64,000 nt of DNA from Cryptomeria japonica (taxonomy: Eukaryota > Streptophyta > Pinopsida > Cupressales > Cupressaceae): the NCBI RefSeq assembly GCF_030272615.1, contig NC_081411.1, positions 152,199,971 to 152,263,970 on the forward strand, in the 5' to 3' direction. This document shows, piece after piece, positions 1-9,839 of the stretch. Numbering within the stretch: the stretch's first letter is position 1; each line of letters begins with the position of its first letter. Made by a program: the position numbers and the translations under genes. The notes beneath the pieces are model-generated. The model did no database searches and had not been told where the DNA came from. It saw nothing but the letters and a program-made list of their open reading frames with translations.

Positions 1-205
1 TATCCAATTTTGAAAGTTGTTCTTCAGAAACCTCATGGAGAGCTTCTTCATCATTAGGAGGATTAGATGAATTACCCATGTCCTCGTTAAAAAGGCTATT
101 CAAATTAGGTTCCATCTCCTCGGTAATTAAACCTCGGAAAGACTTAATTCTACGACTTCGTCTAACGGGAATAGTGTAGGTAGGGCTTATTGTTGAAAAA
201 CTCAT
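1..205 (-). CDS. gag-like ORF, N-terminal part, cut by window edge
   Basis: An ATG at 205 opens a reading frame that stays open for 68 codons to the window edge. The peptide begins MSFSTISPTYTIPVRRSRR; a basic RRSRR patch is followed by an acidic, Asn/Ser-rich stretch. It is the first ORF downstream of a 5' LTR and leader, so by position it should be the gag start. No diagnostic gag fold is visible in this short piece, and I do not recognise a family. It is intact as far as it goes, in contrast to the stop-ridden older element next door. Confidence 0.5.
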   Translation of the reverse strand, partial: MSFSTISPTYTIPVRRSRRIKSFRGLITEEMEPNLNSLFNEDMGNSSNPPNDEEALHEVSEEQLSKLD

Positions 206-311
206 GCACTAGAGAGAGAGAGAAAGTTTTGATTTTAGAGGTAGCAATTTTCAGTAAAATCAGCCAATCTTCTGGATTTAAGCTGTTAAATGCAATCACG
301 TCAGTCTCCCG

Positions 312-384
312 AAATTTCAGAAAAAATGTCCAGGACCGTGGCGCTCGGAGTGCAACACGGTCCTTGCAACTTTTTCTGAAATTT
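312..384. repeat. Two-tier inverted repeat in leader of element 1 (hairpin copy 1)
   Basis: The outer arms are AAATTTCAGAAAAA (312-325) and its exact complement at 371-384. The inner arms are GGACCGTG (333-340) and CACGGTCC (356-363), with a 15-nt loop that contains GGCGCT and AGTGC. It is the best-formed of four related hairpins in this element. Confidence 0.85.
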
Positions 385-887
385 GCAGGGATGAAAGGTA
401 TGATGATTTTAGAGCTAATCTGAAAAAATTGAGTGATTTTACGATCTGTAGATAGGCCAAATTAAAGTTGCAATCTCAAAATTGAACCCTACCAAGATTG
501 TCGAAAAATGCAAAATTTGAATTTTGAAAAAGAGAGGGAAACTGAAATTTTGAATTTTATGATTTTAGAGGGAATGTCAAAAGCAATGCAAGTTTTGAAA
601 TTTAAGAATTGACTCAGTTTCACAAAATGCAAGAATTTGAATAAAGCACTGAAATTTTGAATGAATGCAAACACACTTTTTAGATTTAGGACAGTAAGAA
701 CACAATTTTGACACAAAATTTCAGTTTCAATGATTTTTGAATGTTTAGAAGCCTTAATCCAAGCAATCACAAGACCAACTTTGACTGTAATTTTGAAGGT
801 GTTATAATTGATAAAATCAGCCAAAATTTTGGATTTTAGCAGGAAAATACAGTAAGATCTAGCTCCCAAAATTTCAAAAAAAATGTC

Positions 888-919
888 GGGGATGATGGCG
901 CTCAAAGTGCACACGGTCC
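888..919. repeat. Degenerate hairpin copy 2 in leader of element 1
   Basis: This has the same order as copy 1: GGGATGATGGCGCT, then AGTGC, then CACGGTCC. It is flanked by A-rich sequence on the left and T-rich sequence on the right that still roughly pair. The surrounding 810-975 resembles 268-420, so a segment of the leader is duplicated. Confidence 0.7.
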
Positions 920-1290
920 TTGCAACTTTTTTCCAAATTTTCAGGGATGAAAGATATTGTGATTTTATTGCAGAATCCAAAGTTACAGCTGATTTGGAGA
1001 TGTTTTGATCAGTGAAATTGTCGGACAAAGGTTGAATCAAGAGGGTTTCAAAAATTAGGGTTTTGACACTTAACCACTTAATTTTCAAAATTAAAGCACA
1101 AATATGAATTGATAATTTGTAATAGAAGGGTAGATCTGAAACAAGCATTAACAATTAAATATTTCTCAAGTTTAATTACTAAAAAGAAATTTTAGGGTTT
1201 TTATGCAATCACCTCTAAAATTTTGCAAAAGATCAAACATGGAAATGTAATCAATTTTTTCAGATCTAAGCATGAAAAATCAGAAAGGAT

Positions 1291-1309
1291 GTTCACGTCG
1301 GGTTCACCA
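1291..1309 (-). promoter_or_regulatory. Primer-binding-like site of element 1
   Basis: Immediately inside the LTR end, the minus strand reads TTTT and then TGGTGAACCCGACGTGAAC. A TGG start a few bases after the LTR is the usual layout of a tRNA primer-binding site. I cannot assign the tRNA by eye. Confidence 0.55.
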
Positions 1310-1686
1310 AAATGTAAAGCGGAAAATCGCGATCGAACCCTAGTTGCTCTCCCCTCTTCCAACTCCGAGGAGAGAGAAGGGAGATTCGCTAGGGTTGATG
1401 GTTTTCACTTAGGGGAGAGACTTTACATTCAAAAGTGGGGTTGAAACCCACAAGATCCAATCCCACACAATGCAAGATTGGATGCTAAATGAGTTTCAAG
1501 GGTTAAGACAGCAAGGCTACCCTCTTTTGTAAAGAATGTGCATAGGAGAATTAAGCTAGGAATGCATAGAAAGTGACAAAGATTCGCTTATAAACTGAGA
1601 TAGGAATACAGTATGAAGCTGCGGACCTGGAATTAGTAGTGAAATGTCGATACGGTGCTGTCCTACAAATTTGAGCAAAAGTTGTC

Positions 1687-1714
1687 GGGACGATGGCACC
1701 CAGCGCCATGGTCC
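1687..1714. repeat. Hairpin copy 3, inside LTR of element 1
   Basis: GGGACGATGGC and GCCATGGTCC pair with one bulge around a short loop. The pairing is kept although the arm sequence differs from copies 1 and 4. Confidence 0.7.
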
Positions 1715-2174
1715 TCCGAAAAATCCACGAAACGAAGGGGGATCTGTTCGTCTCTGCACAAGGATTCCAGATCTTCAATTTCAGCCGCGTACCTGCAACC
1801 TACACACAGAAAAGCGAAGACGATTAGGGGGTTAGGGATTAGGGGTTTGCCTTTAGGTCAAACCCCAGTTTTGGAATTAACCAAGAAATGAGCAAGTGCT
1901 GTAAATGTAAATGACTGTAAAACAAGTACTAATACCTTGATCTAAGGATGTTTGTATCCTTATGTGCGAAGGTATAGAGGTTGTATGTTGTATGTTGTAG
2001 CATGTAGTATGTGACCTCCTCTTCAATGGTTGAATCCTTGTCTTGAATGCAACACTTAGCCTTGAATGGAGACTTGGAATGAATGCTTGAATGTTTGAAT
2101 GCTTGAATGCTTGAGTATAGTTTCCACGCTTTGTACACATATCCTCCTCCTCCAAATGAGAGAGAAAAATGTAG

Positions 2175-2182
2175 TTTATATA
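2175..2182 (-). promoter_or_regulatory. TATA box of the element 1 LTR promoter
   Basis: TATATAAA is read on the minus strand inside the LTR, about 320 bp from the LTR start. This is a usual place for the U3/R promoter. The assignment rests on motif and position only. Confidence 0.5.
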
Positions 2183-2305
2183 CTTGTCATTTAGGGCTGA
2201 TAGACTGATTTTCCCGACCTTAGGCCGACCAGGGAATGTAATTTCCAATTTGCAAACAAAAAAGACCTGAGACCCCTTAGGAGACCAGGCCCAAAATAGG
2301 ACCCA

Positions 2306-2334
2306 GGGACCAGGGCGCTGGGCGCTCTGGTCCC
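2306..2334. repeat. Hairpin copy 4, inside LTR of element 1
   Basis: GGGACCAG (2306-2313) and CTGGTCCC (2327-2334) are perfect complements around a GGCGCTGGGCGCT loop. The loop motif GGCGCT is shared with copies 1 and 2. Confidence 0.8.
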
Positions 2335-2500
2335 ACCTCCTGGGACAGCAGGGTGCAAGGAGGTTCAGGCCAGGGTGCTTGAAAAATGCAGTTTTCAGTG
2401 TCGTGGACAAGTTTCGGGGTCTCCATTCAAGTTGCGTGTTGCGTCGCCATCGTGAAGACCGAAATGCAGTCAAAATTGCAAGTGTCGCAATTTTAGGACA

Positions 2501-3577
2501 CTACAAGAATTTACTGAAATATGGTAAGGCTAACGTAGGTTGTTCAGTCACCTTTTCATTCAACAATTCAAAACTCTGGTTCTCTCTAGTTGTCTACTTA
2601 AAATATTTCCGGTCTCCCCTCATTGTCTCATTCATAGGGCTACAAATTGCATTGAAATTTCTGATGAACTTCTGGTAGAAACTACTCAGTCCATGAAATG
2701 ATCTTACCTCTTTAATACTCTCTGGTGTAGGCCATTCAACAATTTCTTTCACTTTCTTAGGGTGCATCTTCAATCTATCTGCAGATATCACGAAACCCAA
2801 GTACACAAGCTCCTCCTTCATGAAACTACACTTTTTCAGATTAATCAGCAACTTCTCTTCTCTCACTCTCTACAAAACTTGTCACACATGCAAAAAATGT
2901 TCCTCTTTTGTCTTACTGAAAATCAGAATGTCATCTAAATATACAATCAAAAACTTACCCAAGAATTTCTACAATACCTCTTTCATCAATCTCATAAAAG
3001 TACTTGGTGTATTAGTCAATCCAAAGGGCATTACCAACCACTCATACAATCCTTCATTCTTCTTAAATGTTGTTTTACATTCTTTACCTTCTCTGATTCT
3101 AATCTAATAATATCCACTCTTCAAATCAATCTTTGTGAAATATATAGCTCCACTCAAACAGTCCATTATGTCATCCATCCTTGGCAAAGGAAATATGCAA
3201 TTTATGGTAATTCATTTTATTGCTCTTGAATCAGTACACATACTCCATTCTCCATTCTTCTTTGGTGCCAACACAATAATTACTGCACAAGGGCTCAAAC
3301 TTTCTCTAATCAGACCTTTCCTCAACAACTCCTGCACTTGCCTATTCAACTCTTCATTCTCTATCGGTGTCATCCAGTGTGCTGCCTTATTAGGTAAACT
3401 AGTTCCAGGAATCAAATCCATGAAATGAATTATGCTTCTCATAGGGGGAAATCCATCAGGTATATTATCTAAAATGATGTCTTCATATTCTATCAGCAAC
3501 TCTTTTATCTCCTCTGGTTGTTCTTCCTCCGGTTTCAAATCAGGTTCCTTAGGTATCAATGCATAACACATTTTCAC
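2501..3577 (-). pseudogene. Ty3/gypsy reverse transcriptase and start of RNase H, broken
   Basis: The RT would copy element RNA into DNA within virus-like particles. The minus strand shows the RT entry region (FPPMRSIIHFMDLIPG, then KAAHWMTPIENEELNRQVQE) and a block ending in KKNGEWSMCTDSRAIK. The catalytic motif YLDDILIF has its YLDD codons at 2930-2941. The thumb/connection region follows (KCSFMKEELVYLGFVIS, then EVRSFHGLSSFYQKFIRNF). After one frame change, an RNase H entry (TEQPTLALPYFSKF) stops exactly at 2501, where element 1 begins. At least two frame breaks separate the blocks, so no full enzyme can be made. Confidence 0.85.
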
Positions 3578-4004
3578 TCTTCAACCCATCTAGAAACTTT
3601 CTCCCATTGACCAAACAAATTCTGACACTTGTGAATATCTCACTTCTCAAGAGTTCTTCTAAAGGCAACAAAATTTGCTTCTTCCCATTTGCAACAATAG
3701 TATAGATATTCCTTCTCCCATCATGCATAGCCTGTCTATCATACTGCCAGGGCCTTCCCAACAAAACATGGAAAACATCCATAGGCATAATATCACACAG
3801 AACTTCATCATAGTACTCTCCTATCTTCAACTTAACTAAACATTTCCCACTTACAAAGATCTTATGATCATCCTGAATCCATGCTATATGGTAGGGTCTA
3901 GGGTGTTTCAACCTCTGCAACTTGAGCTTATTCACCATCTCCTTCGAGGCCAAATTATCTGAACTGCCACTATCAATAATAACCTTACAACACTTACCTT
4001 CCAC
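3549..4004 (-). pseudogene. Ty3/gypsy aspartic protease domain
   Basis: A retropepsin-like domain that would cleave the Gag-Pol polyprotein. The active-site motif is IIDSGSSDNLAS near the start (Asp-Ser-Gly), and the closing motif HVLLGRPWQYDR is typical of plant gypsy proteases. The 151-codon block is open. It overlaps the next block by 29 bases in another frame, showing a frameshift between protease and RT. It lies downstream of the zinc-knuckle block, in the normal gag-pro-pol order. Confidence 0.8.
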
Positions 4005-4016
4005 CTTATATCTTGT

Positions 4017-5249
4017 CTAGAATAAATTCTTCCTTTGCAATGGTTCCTCTTCTATCTCATTCTGGCATAAGGCTCTTCTTATCATCAAAGCTTCACCATC
4101 CTCTGGTTTGTTCAATGATCTGGTAGGTTCCTCTTCTGCAAAAGAAGTTCTTCCACCATTCTCTATCTTCTTATTCCCTTGTCTGCATTTAAAATCTAGG
4201 TGTCCTTCTCCACCACACTTGAAATAGGTTCTAGTAAACTTTCTCTTATCATTTCTCTTAAAACCCTCATTCCGGTAACTACCTTGTCCACCATTCTGGT
4301 AGTGATTTCCTTCGTTCCTTCGGTTTGAATTTTTGTCACTCTTATCTTCCACCACCTCTAGTAAAGGATCTACCTCTCTGAAATCTTTCGCCTCTTCCTC
4401 TTTGTCTCTGCTCATGCCTCTTACTCAATCTTTCTTCAGCTTTTAGGGCATACTGATAAGCTTCTTCCATGCTCTGGAATTTCACCATACTAATCTCATT
4501 TGCATAGACATTCTTAAACCATTAACAAATATCACAATTTTCTCAACTTCATCTTCAGCATGTCCGGATCTGATATTCAACTTGTAGAACTCCTCGGTGT
4601 ACTCTTCACACTAGACTCTTTTTTCTTCAGATTCTACAACCTCCGAAACAAATTTGACTTGATAATCCACTGGAAAAAACTTTGCCTTCAACTTACTCAC
4701 CATCTGATCCCAAGATTTAATTTTGTCCTTTCCTTTCTTCTGTCTATCAATCTGTAAATGTTTCGACCATAAGGACGCATGTCCCTTCAACTTTGTGCAA
4801 GCAAATTTCACCTTCTTCTCTTCACCGCTACCTTCAAAATCAAAGTATTTCTCCTTCTTGATAATTCAATCTATCAACTCATTTGAATCCAACTTACCAC
4901 TATACTCTAGTGGGTTAAAGTGTGTTTTACTATTCAAATTTGTCAAAGCTCTAATCAATCTTTCATCATCTTGCGCCAACTCTAGTTGACCTCCATTTTT
5001 TGGTTCAGCATTTTGTTGTTCTTCTTCATCACTTACATCCTCAATATGCTGACCTCTTCTCTACGAGGTCTCAACAACATCCAAACAAGCCGCAATCTGT
5101 CTCAACATGTCCATCACTTTCGGATCAACATCTCTCTGGTTTCCACCTCTCACATTACCTCTTTGGGCCATAGGAGCAAGTCCTCTACAACTACAGGTCA
5201 GATCCGCAATCTGCCACCCTACAACAAAATTCGACAGGATGAACCTTTG
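4017..5249 (-). pseudogene. Ty3/gypsy gag with damaged zinc knuckle
   Basis: Gag fragments in more than one frame. An N-terminal part lies just inside the primer-binding site (about 5061-5249). A central capsid-like block is at 4611-4811 (includes KLKGHASLWSKHLQ and WDQMVSKLKAKFFP). A basic, Asn/Gly-rich tail with a CCHC zinc knuckle is at 4017-4415. The knuckle reads YFKCGGEGHLDFKC; the first cysteine of the C-x2-C-x4-H-x4-C pattern is tyrosine (codon 4224-4226, TAT instead of TGT or TGC). Nucleic-acid binding would be lost even if the frame were open. Confidence 0.8.
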
Positions 5250-5261
5250 CTCTGATACCAA
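5250..5261 (-). promoter_or_regulatory. Initiator-Met tRNA primer-binding site of element 2
   Basis: The minus strand reads TGGTATCAGAGC, the classic complement of the 3' end of plant initiator tRNA-Met. It lies one base inside the proposed LTR end. Confidence 0.9.
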
Positions 5262-5262
5262 C

Positions 5263-5339
5263 TGGTGCAGCCACGGATAGGAGAATCCCCAAAGAGGAAG
5301 TGTGGTCCATGCAGCAAGATCAAAACAACACAATACAAC

Positions 5340-5395
<56 letters not shown>

Positions 5396-6022
5396 CAGAT
5401 TAGGCGTGGATCAAATGCAACTGTCGGTAAAATTTGTCTTACATGCAGGCAACTGCCTTATTACGGAAATATATCCATATGCATCAATCTGGAAACAAAC
5501 ATCAGATTTAAATTACAATCTACTGTCCTCTATTCATCATGATAATCTGCTATAGCATCTGAGAACATTCGGGTTGACCAAGAAAGATCACATTCTCTAA
5601 AGAAAGGAAAATGAAATGTGTAGATAGGTCGACCCAAAGATGAGATGAAAATCCTCTAGAAAAGAATCACCACAAAGCGCAAACCAACAAGAGGGTTAAC
5701 TAGGCATTGAAGATCATCCCGCACATGATAAGTCAGCTCCACAAATCAAGTAATTGCTCCGCAAGATCCGGGAACACCAACTAGTCGTTAAGATCAAGCA
5801 TCTAGGAAAACAAAAAATTGCTAGCCAATCCGGAAGTGATAACTTGTTGAAAAGAGATCTAAACGAAACGAAGATCGAGAACAAGAAAGATGAACAAGAA
5901 TGAAGTTCAAATCTATCTCTACAAGAGAAATGATCAACGCCAAGGTATTCGGTAACTCTCAAAAACAAAACTGCTAAAAAGAACAAAGAAACTAAAAGGA
6001 AATATTTTTTTTGGGTGATGCA
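5263..6022 (-). repeat. 5' LTR of element 2 (outer border approximate)
   Basis: The LTR ends next to the primer-binding site with CTGCACCA on the minus strand. A TGCATCACCC start at 6022 is the best candidate for the outer end, giving about 760 bp, but no second LTR is available for comparison. It contains a long GA microsatellite. Confidence 0.45.
5342..5391. repeat. (GA)25 microsatellite
   Basis: An uninterrupted 50-bp GA run inside the LTR of element 2. ORFs running through it (Arg-Glu repeats) are artefacts of the microsatellite. Confidence 0.95.
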
Positions 6023-6344
6023 AGATTGCCAAGAACTGAGGATGCTCCTGCATCAACTCTTCTTATCCTATTGAGGTGGATTTCAAGGGTGTTTCTCAAT
6101 GATACTTCTTATGTAGAGCACTTTGAAGATGGTGTTTTTTTTAGGGGCTTGCATTGAAAGGTTATGGGACCCTTTTTCAAAACCCATTGATATTTTGATT
6201 AATTAAAAAAGCAGGTTTTCAGGACCCGAAACCTTTAACAAAAGATATTAAGATAAGACACCAAAAAGATCAGTGCTTAAGGACCACAGACTGGCAAAAA
6301 GCCAGTGAATCAAAAGGACAACAAAACTAACAACAACAAAGAAA

Positions 6345-6590
6345 CTAAGAAGGCACTACACAGAAATTTTCTTCAACAAGTCCTCCGCTTTTGTCACCAG
6401 CTCGTCGTAAGTAGCTCCGACAACTTTAAGGTCTTCCAGATCCTTGTTAGGTTTTTTGTCCTTCTTTAAAGCCTCTAGTATGGGTTCTAGGGCCTTGAGC
6501 TTCCCCTGTTCCTTCCTTTTCTAGGTCGATGTCCAGGATCTCCTTTTCATCATCCAGTTTACTGATGAGAGTGTTGATGTTGTTGGTTGA
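6345..6590 (-). pseudogene. Inverted C-terminal fragment of a transposon-associated protein
   Basis: The minus strand is open for about 75 codons of Lys/Glu-rich, coiled-coil-like sequence (NTLISKLDDEKEILDIDLEK and later DLEDLKVVGATYDELVTKAE). It then stops and runs into a tail with GGACCCGAAACC. The style matches the C-terminal, coiled-coil part of the plus-strand ORF at 6592-7861, and the tail resembles that ORF's 3' tail (near 8185-8205). I read it as an inverted partial copy of the same element, abutting at about 6590. The function is unknown. Confidence 0.5.
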
Positions 6591-6591
6591 A

Positions 6592-7861
6592 ATGGGAGAC
6601 CAAACTGTAGAAATCGATGAAGATTTAATTGCTCAAGCTACGAGCCTCACAAGAGAAGGGTGCAACTTCTACAAAGATAGGAAAGTCAGTAGGGAAGCTA
6701 TTGAAAGATACCCAGTCACCAAGAAAGAGAAGAAACAACTGGTAAAGTTGAGCAAAACCTACTACCTGCCCAGGGCTTTTGCCAAACCCTCGCAGGAAGT
6801 CCTCTTTGTTTTAATGCGATACATCACTCTAGACGGTAGGTTCACTAAAGTTTGTGGTTATCACTTTGTTCTACTAAATCACTTTAGGCACAATGATAAG
6901 GTTAACTTCCCTTATTTTCTACTCTGTTCAATGAATGCATCCCTCAAGGCCTACAAAGAGAACCCACAGGGTGATACGGCCATGCACCAAGGCCTTATGG
7001 TACTAATCTATGACCATCTTAAGGCCAACCAAATTGCTCGGATGCAGCCCTCTGCGGATTCTGAGGATGAGGGGTCTGACCTTGCCTTCTCAGAGGAAGA
7101 GGAATCTGAAAGTGAACCTTTGACTAATACTGAGGACAACATGGATGTCTCAGATTATGAAAGTGGGAAGAAGAGGAAATATATCAAAACCAGACCCTCA
7201 TCCTCTAAGGGAAAAAAGCCTAAAGGTAGGTCCCTGATTAGCATTTCTTCGGAAGGGGAGACTTTGGACGACTCTGAGGAGGAGTACCCTCAAGGGCGGT
7301 TGAATAAGAAGGCTAAAGCTCACACCTAGGCCAGGAAAATGCACAAGAAGAAAGAGGAGACTGTTAAGGAACTGGAAGCCCATAAGAAGGTAAGGGCCCT
7401 GGAAGATGATCAAAATCTGGAAAAGGAGACCATGGAAGAGGCTCTTATGGGATGTTGACACAACCATCCAGCACACCCCTAAAGAGGAAAAGGCTACCCC
7501 TGGAAAAGTTGACCCCCCCTCTAACCCTCCCCCCGAGGGTTTGCAAGGTTTCATGGAAACTATGGAGTGGCTCATCAATGGTTACAAGAAAGCTATGGAC
7601 AAAAATAAAAAACTCTATAACAAAATCTTGATCCTGGAAACCATCAATACAGGGGAAGGGAAGACCATGGCCAACTTCATAGAGGACCTGAAAAGTACCA
7701 TTGCCAAAGCTGAAGACATAAGAGATGCTTTCAACCCCAGGTTCGAAAAAATTCAGAAGGATTTGTTGGAAAGAAAGAATCTTGCTGACACTAACGACAA
7801 CACTCTCACAGAAACTGTCTGCAAAATTGTTAAAATTGAGGAGTGCCTGAAAACCCATTGA
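6592..7861 (+). pseudogene. Transposon-associated plant protein, broken
   Basis: The best start is ATG 6592 (MGDQTVEIDEDLIAQATSL); upstream methionines in the frame overlap the inverted fragment. The N-terminal ~150 residues hold a compact domain (FAKPSQEVLFVLMRYITLDG, VCGYHFVLLNHFRH, FPYFLLCSMNASLKAYKENP). It resembles the putative plant transposon protein domain often found in plant retroelements. A long acidic Ser/Glu stretch and a basic patch follow. A TAG at 7327 and a frame change near 7450 break it. The C-terminal part (7406-7861) is a Lys/Glu-rich likely coiled coil. I do not recognise the exact family and assign no biochemical role. Confidence 0.55.
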
Positions 7862-8224
7862 TGTTGTTTGGTTCCTTCGGCCTCATATTCTAACAATAGG
7901 GCTTCTCTAGTTCAATTACTTATTTTTCATTTGTTTGTTGGCTTCTATTCGTCTATGTTTTATCTTTTGCAACATTTCTCAATGTTATTGGAGCCTTCTC
8001 AAAATCCATGGTTATAGTTTATATGAATTGATTTGCATGGTGGCTATATCCTTGTGATTTTGTAGATGGTTTTCTAATATTGTTATCCTTCTGGTTTGTT
8101 ACATTATTGGGATATTGTTTTTATTTGTATATATATTGGTAGCATTATGTAAGTGGGTTCCAGATCCCTACAAAATCTCTCTATAAAGGGTTTCAGGTCC
8201 CTTCAAAATCTATTTTACCTCTAA
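7862..8224 (+). other. 3' tail of the preceding element, no gene
   Basis: T-rich non-coding sequence containing a short direct repeat (CTACAAAATCTCTCTATAAA, then GGGTTTCAGGTCCCTTCAAA). It matches in style the tail of the inverted copy near 6180-6240. No ORF is supported. Confidence 0.5.
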
Positions 8225-8574
8225 TTAAAGACATTGGAAGGTGACTATGAGTTGAATGATAAAAATAAAAACATGAACTATTTTAATCCCCTCTTCCAGG
8301 AGAAAGTTGTTGATTAGGTTATTAAGAAAGGTAAAACTAATAAAGAAGATGAATAAAAGAAAAGAAAGCAAGTGAGTAGAAGTGATGATTCTAAAAAACA
8401 TAGGAAGATAGGAAAAGGAGAGAGTATCCCCAAATGTTTTGACATGCTTTAGATAAGATGAAGTATTTTAACCCTCCTCCTTAAATGAACTTTAATTTTT
8501 TGAGCTATAAAATTAGGGAATTTGAATCCCCTAATAAAAAAATTTATTCTTAGGGCTCTTTATAATAATAAGAA

Positions 8575-9250
8575 GGAAATAGATTGCTTGTTTGATCCAA
8601 GAGGTGAAAGCAATGGTCTTCAAGATTGAAAACACTTTAAAATTTGTTTGGAGAAATTCTATTGCTTTTCACACTAATCACAACAAAGAGAACGATGGTA
8701 TTGTCATTATTGTTAGTCAAAATTGGGCATAATATATTGTTATTTATTAGGAAACTCCCCTTGTAAAAGATGCTTATAGATTAATTTAAAAAGAAATAAT
8801 GTTAAGTTTGGGGTTTATTCTATTTATGCTCCTAATGGCTACAGGGAGGGGATTGAAGTCTAGAAATGGCTTGCATCTAAATTGCCTAGAATCCATTAGA
8901 TTATTGGGAGACATTTTAACGTTGTAGAGCACAAAGAAGATAAAGTTGGGGGTTATCCACGGGCTTGGAAACATAATGAGAAATTTTATTGGAATGGGAC
9001 AAAGAAGTTACTAAAATTATATGATCCTCTAGAAGACAATACAAAGGATGACAAAAGTATGTGGTAAACTTGGTACAATAACTACTTAGATAGTAAAAAG
9101 ATTTATTGTATGTTTGAAATATTTTATGCTCAAGAGAACACCTTTTTTTAATAGTAAAAAGGAATTTGATTGTATTGTGTGGAACCTAGTACTTTGTTTG
9201 ATCACCACACTATTAAGGCCAAGATAATTGTCAAAGCTGCTAGACAAATT
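8575..9250 (+). pseudogene. LINE A apurinic-like endonuclease remnant
   Basis: Three-frame reading gives WRNSIAFHTNHNKENDG, then VKFGVYSIYAPNGYREG and IIGRHFNVVEHKEDKVGGYP. These correspond to WREATPFYTNHHKGKGG, STFGICSIYASNDYRERG and LLGGDFNMVINAQDK in the LINE at 43502-43954. In an active LINE this domain nicks target DNA. Here the catalytic GDFN is RHFN, and stops interrupt the frame. Confidence 0.65.
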
Positions 9251-9839
9251 ATTTATATCAAGAGGAATAATAATTTCAAACTAAACATTAATATGTTAAA
9301 GAATCCTAATTGCCTTGATGGTATTGCTACTATTATGAAAATTATGAAAAATATGTCTTTCCTAAGGATTTTGCTATTTTTGCTTGGATTGTGTTGATCT
9401 CAATCAAGCTTTAAAACTCTTTGGAGAACTATTGGAAAAAAGTTTTCTATACTGAAAGTAGGTGAGTATAATGTCCTTTATAGGATGAGTTTCTTATAGT
9501 GAAGAAAAATATTCAAAGAGACATAGAAAATGTGGACTATAAATTTAACATATTAGTGACATCAAGCATAGGCTCATATGTTTTTAAGATTAAGAAAGCC
9601 CAAGGGGAAAGAGTTAGAGACAAGCTAAACAAGATAAAGGAGGGTGATAGGGGTGCAAAGTATACTTTCAATATGTTGATGATTAAAATCTCTATGAAAT
9701 TTATTGGCTCAATTACTAATAATGATAAATGGTATCACAATATAAAGTAGATAATAAAGGCTTTTATGATTTATATAAGAATATTTTTTATTGCCAATGA
9801 GAGAAGACTAGCAATTGTGTACAAGCTTAGGGTTCTATT

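Larger units (their letters stand above)
1..2500 (-). mobile_element. LTR retrotransposon, 5' end only (element 1), nested in element 2
   Basis: Read on the minus strand, the element starts with TGTCCTAAAA at 2500. Its LTR ends in CTTTACA at 1313, followed by a primer-binding-like site, a leader of about 1.1 kb and the start of an ORF at 205. The window edge removes the rest. It sits directly in the RNase H coding region of the older element to its right (junction 2500/2501), so it is the younger insertion. The target duplication would be expected to start with 2501-2505 (ctaca), but the other copy lies outside the window. The superfamily cannot be fixed from what is visible; Ty3/gypsy is likely by style. 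Confidence 0.75.
1313..2500 (-). repeat. 5' LTR of element 1
   Basis: On the minus strand it begins TGTCCTAAAATTGCGACAC and ends CTTTACA, giving TG...CA termini over 1188 bp. It holds a TATA box at 2175-2182 (minus) and two members of the GGACC/GGCGC hairpin family. Only one LTR is in the window, so the borders rest on the terminal dinucleotides, the adjacent primer-binding-like site and the abrupt break of RNase H coding at 2501. Confidence 0.7.
2501..6022 (-). mobile_element. Degenerate Ty3/gypsy retrotransposon, 5' portion (element 2)
   Basis: The order on the minus strand is 5' LTR, initiator-Met primer-binding site, gag with zinc knuckle, protease, reverse transcriptase and the first residues of RNase H. 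It is then cut by the insertion of element 1 at 2500. The 3' part (rest of RNase H, integrase, 3' LTR) must lie beyond the left window edge if it survives. Frameshifts and stops between all domains show it is dead. The outer LTR border near 6022 is uncertain. Confidence 0.8.

Noticed and set aside
489-1154. Long minus-strand open frame of 221 codons in the leader of element 1
   Set aside because: It is Phe/Lys/Ser-rich, driven by AT-rich sequence, and runs through the hairpin repeats. It has no domain, and lies between the LTR and the true gag start.
5265-5555. Open frames with long Arg-Glu runs
   Set aside because: They are translations of the (GA)25 microsatellite inside an LTR.
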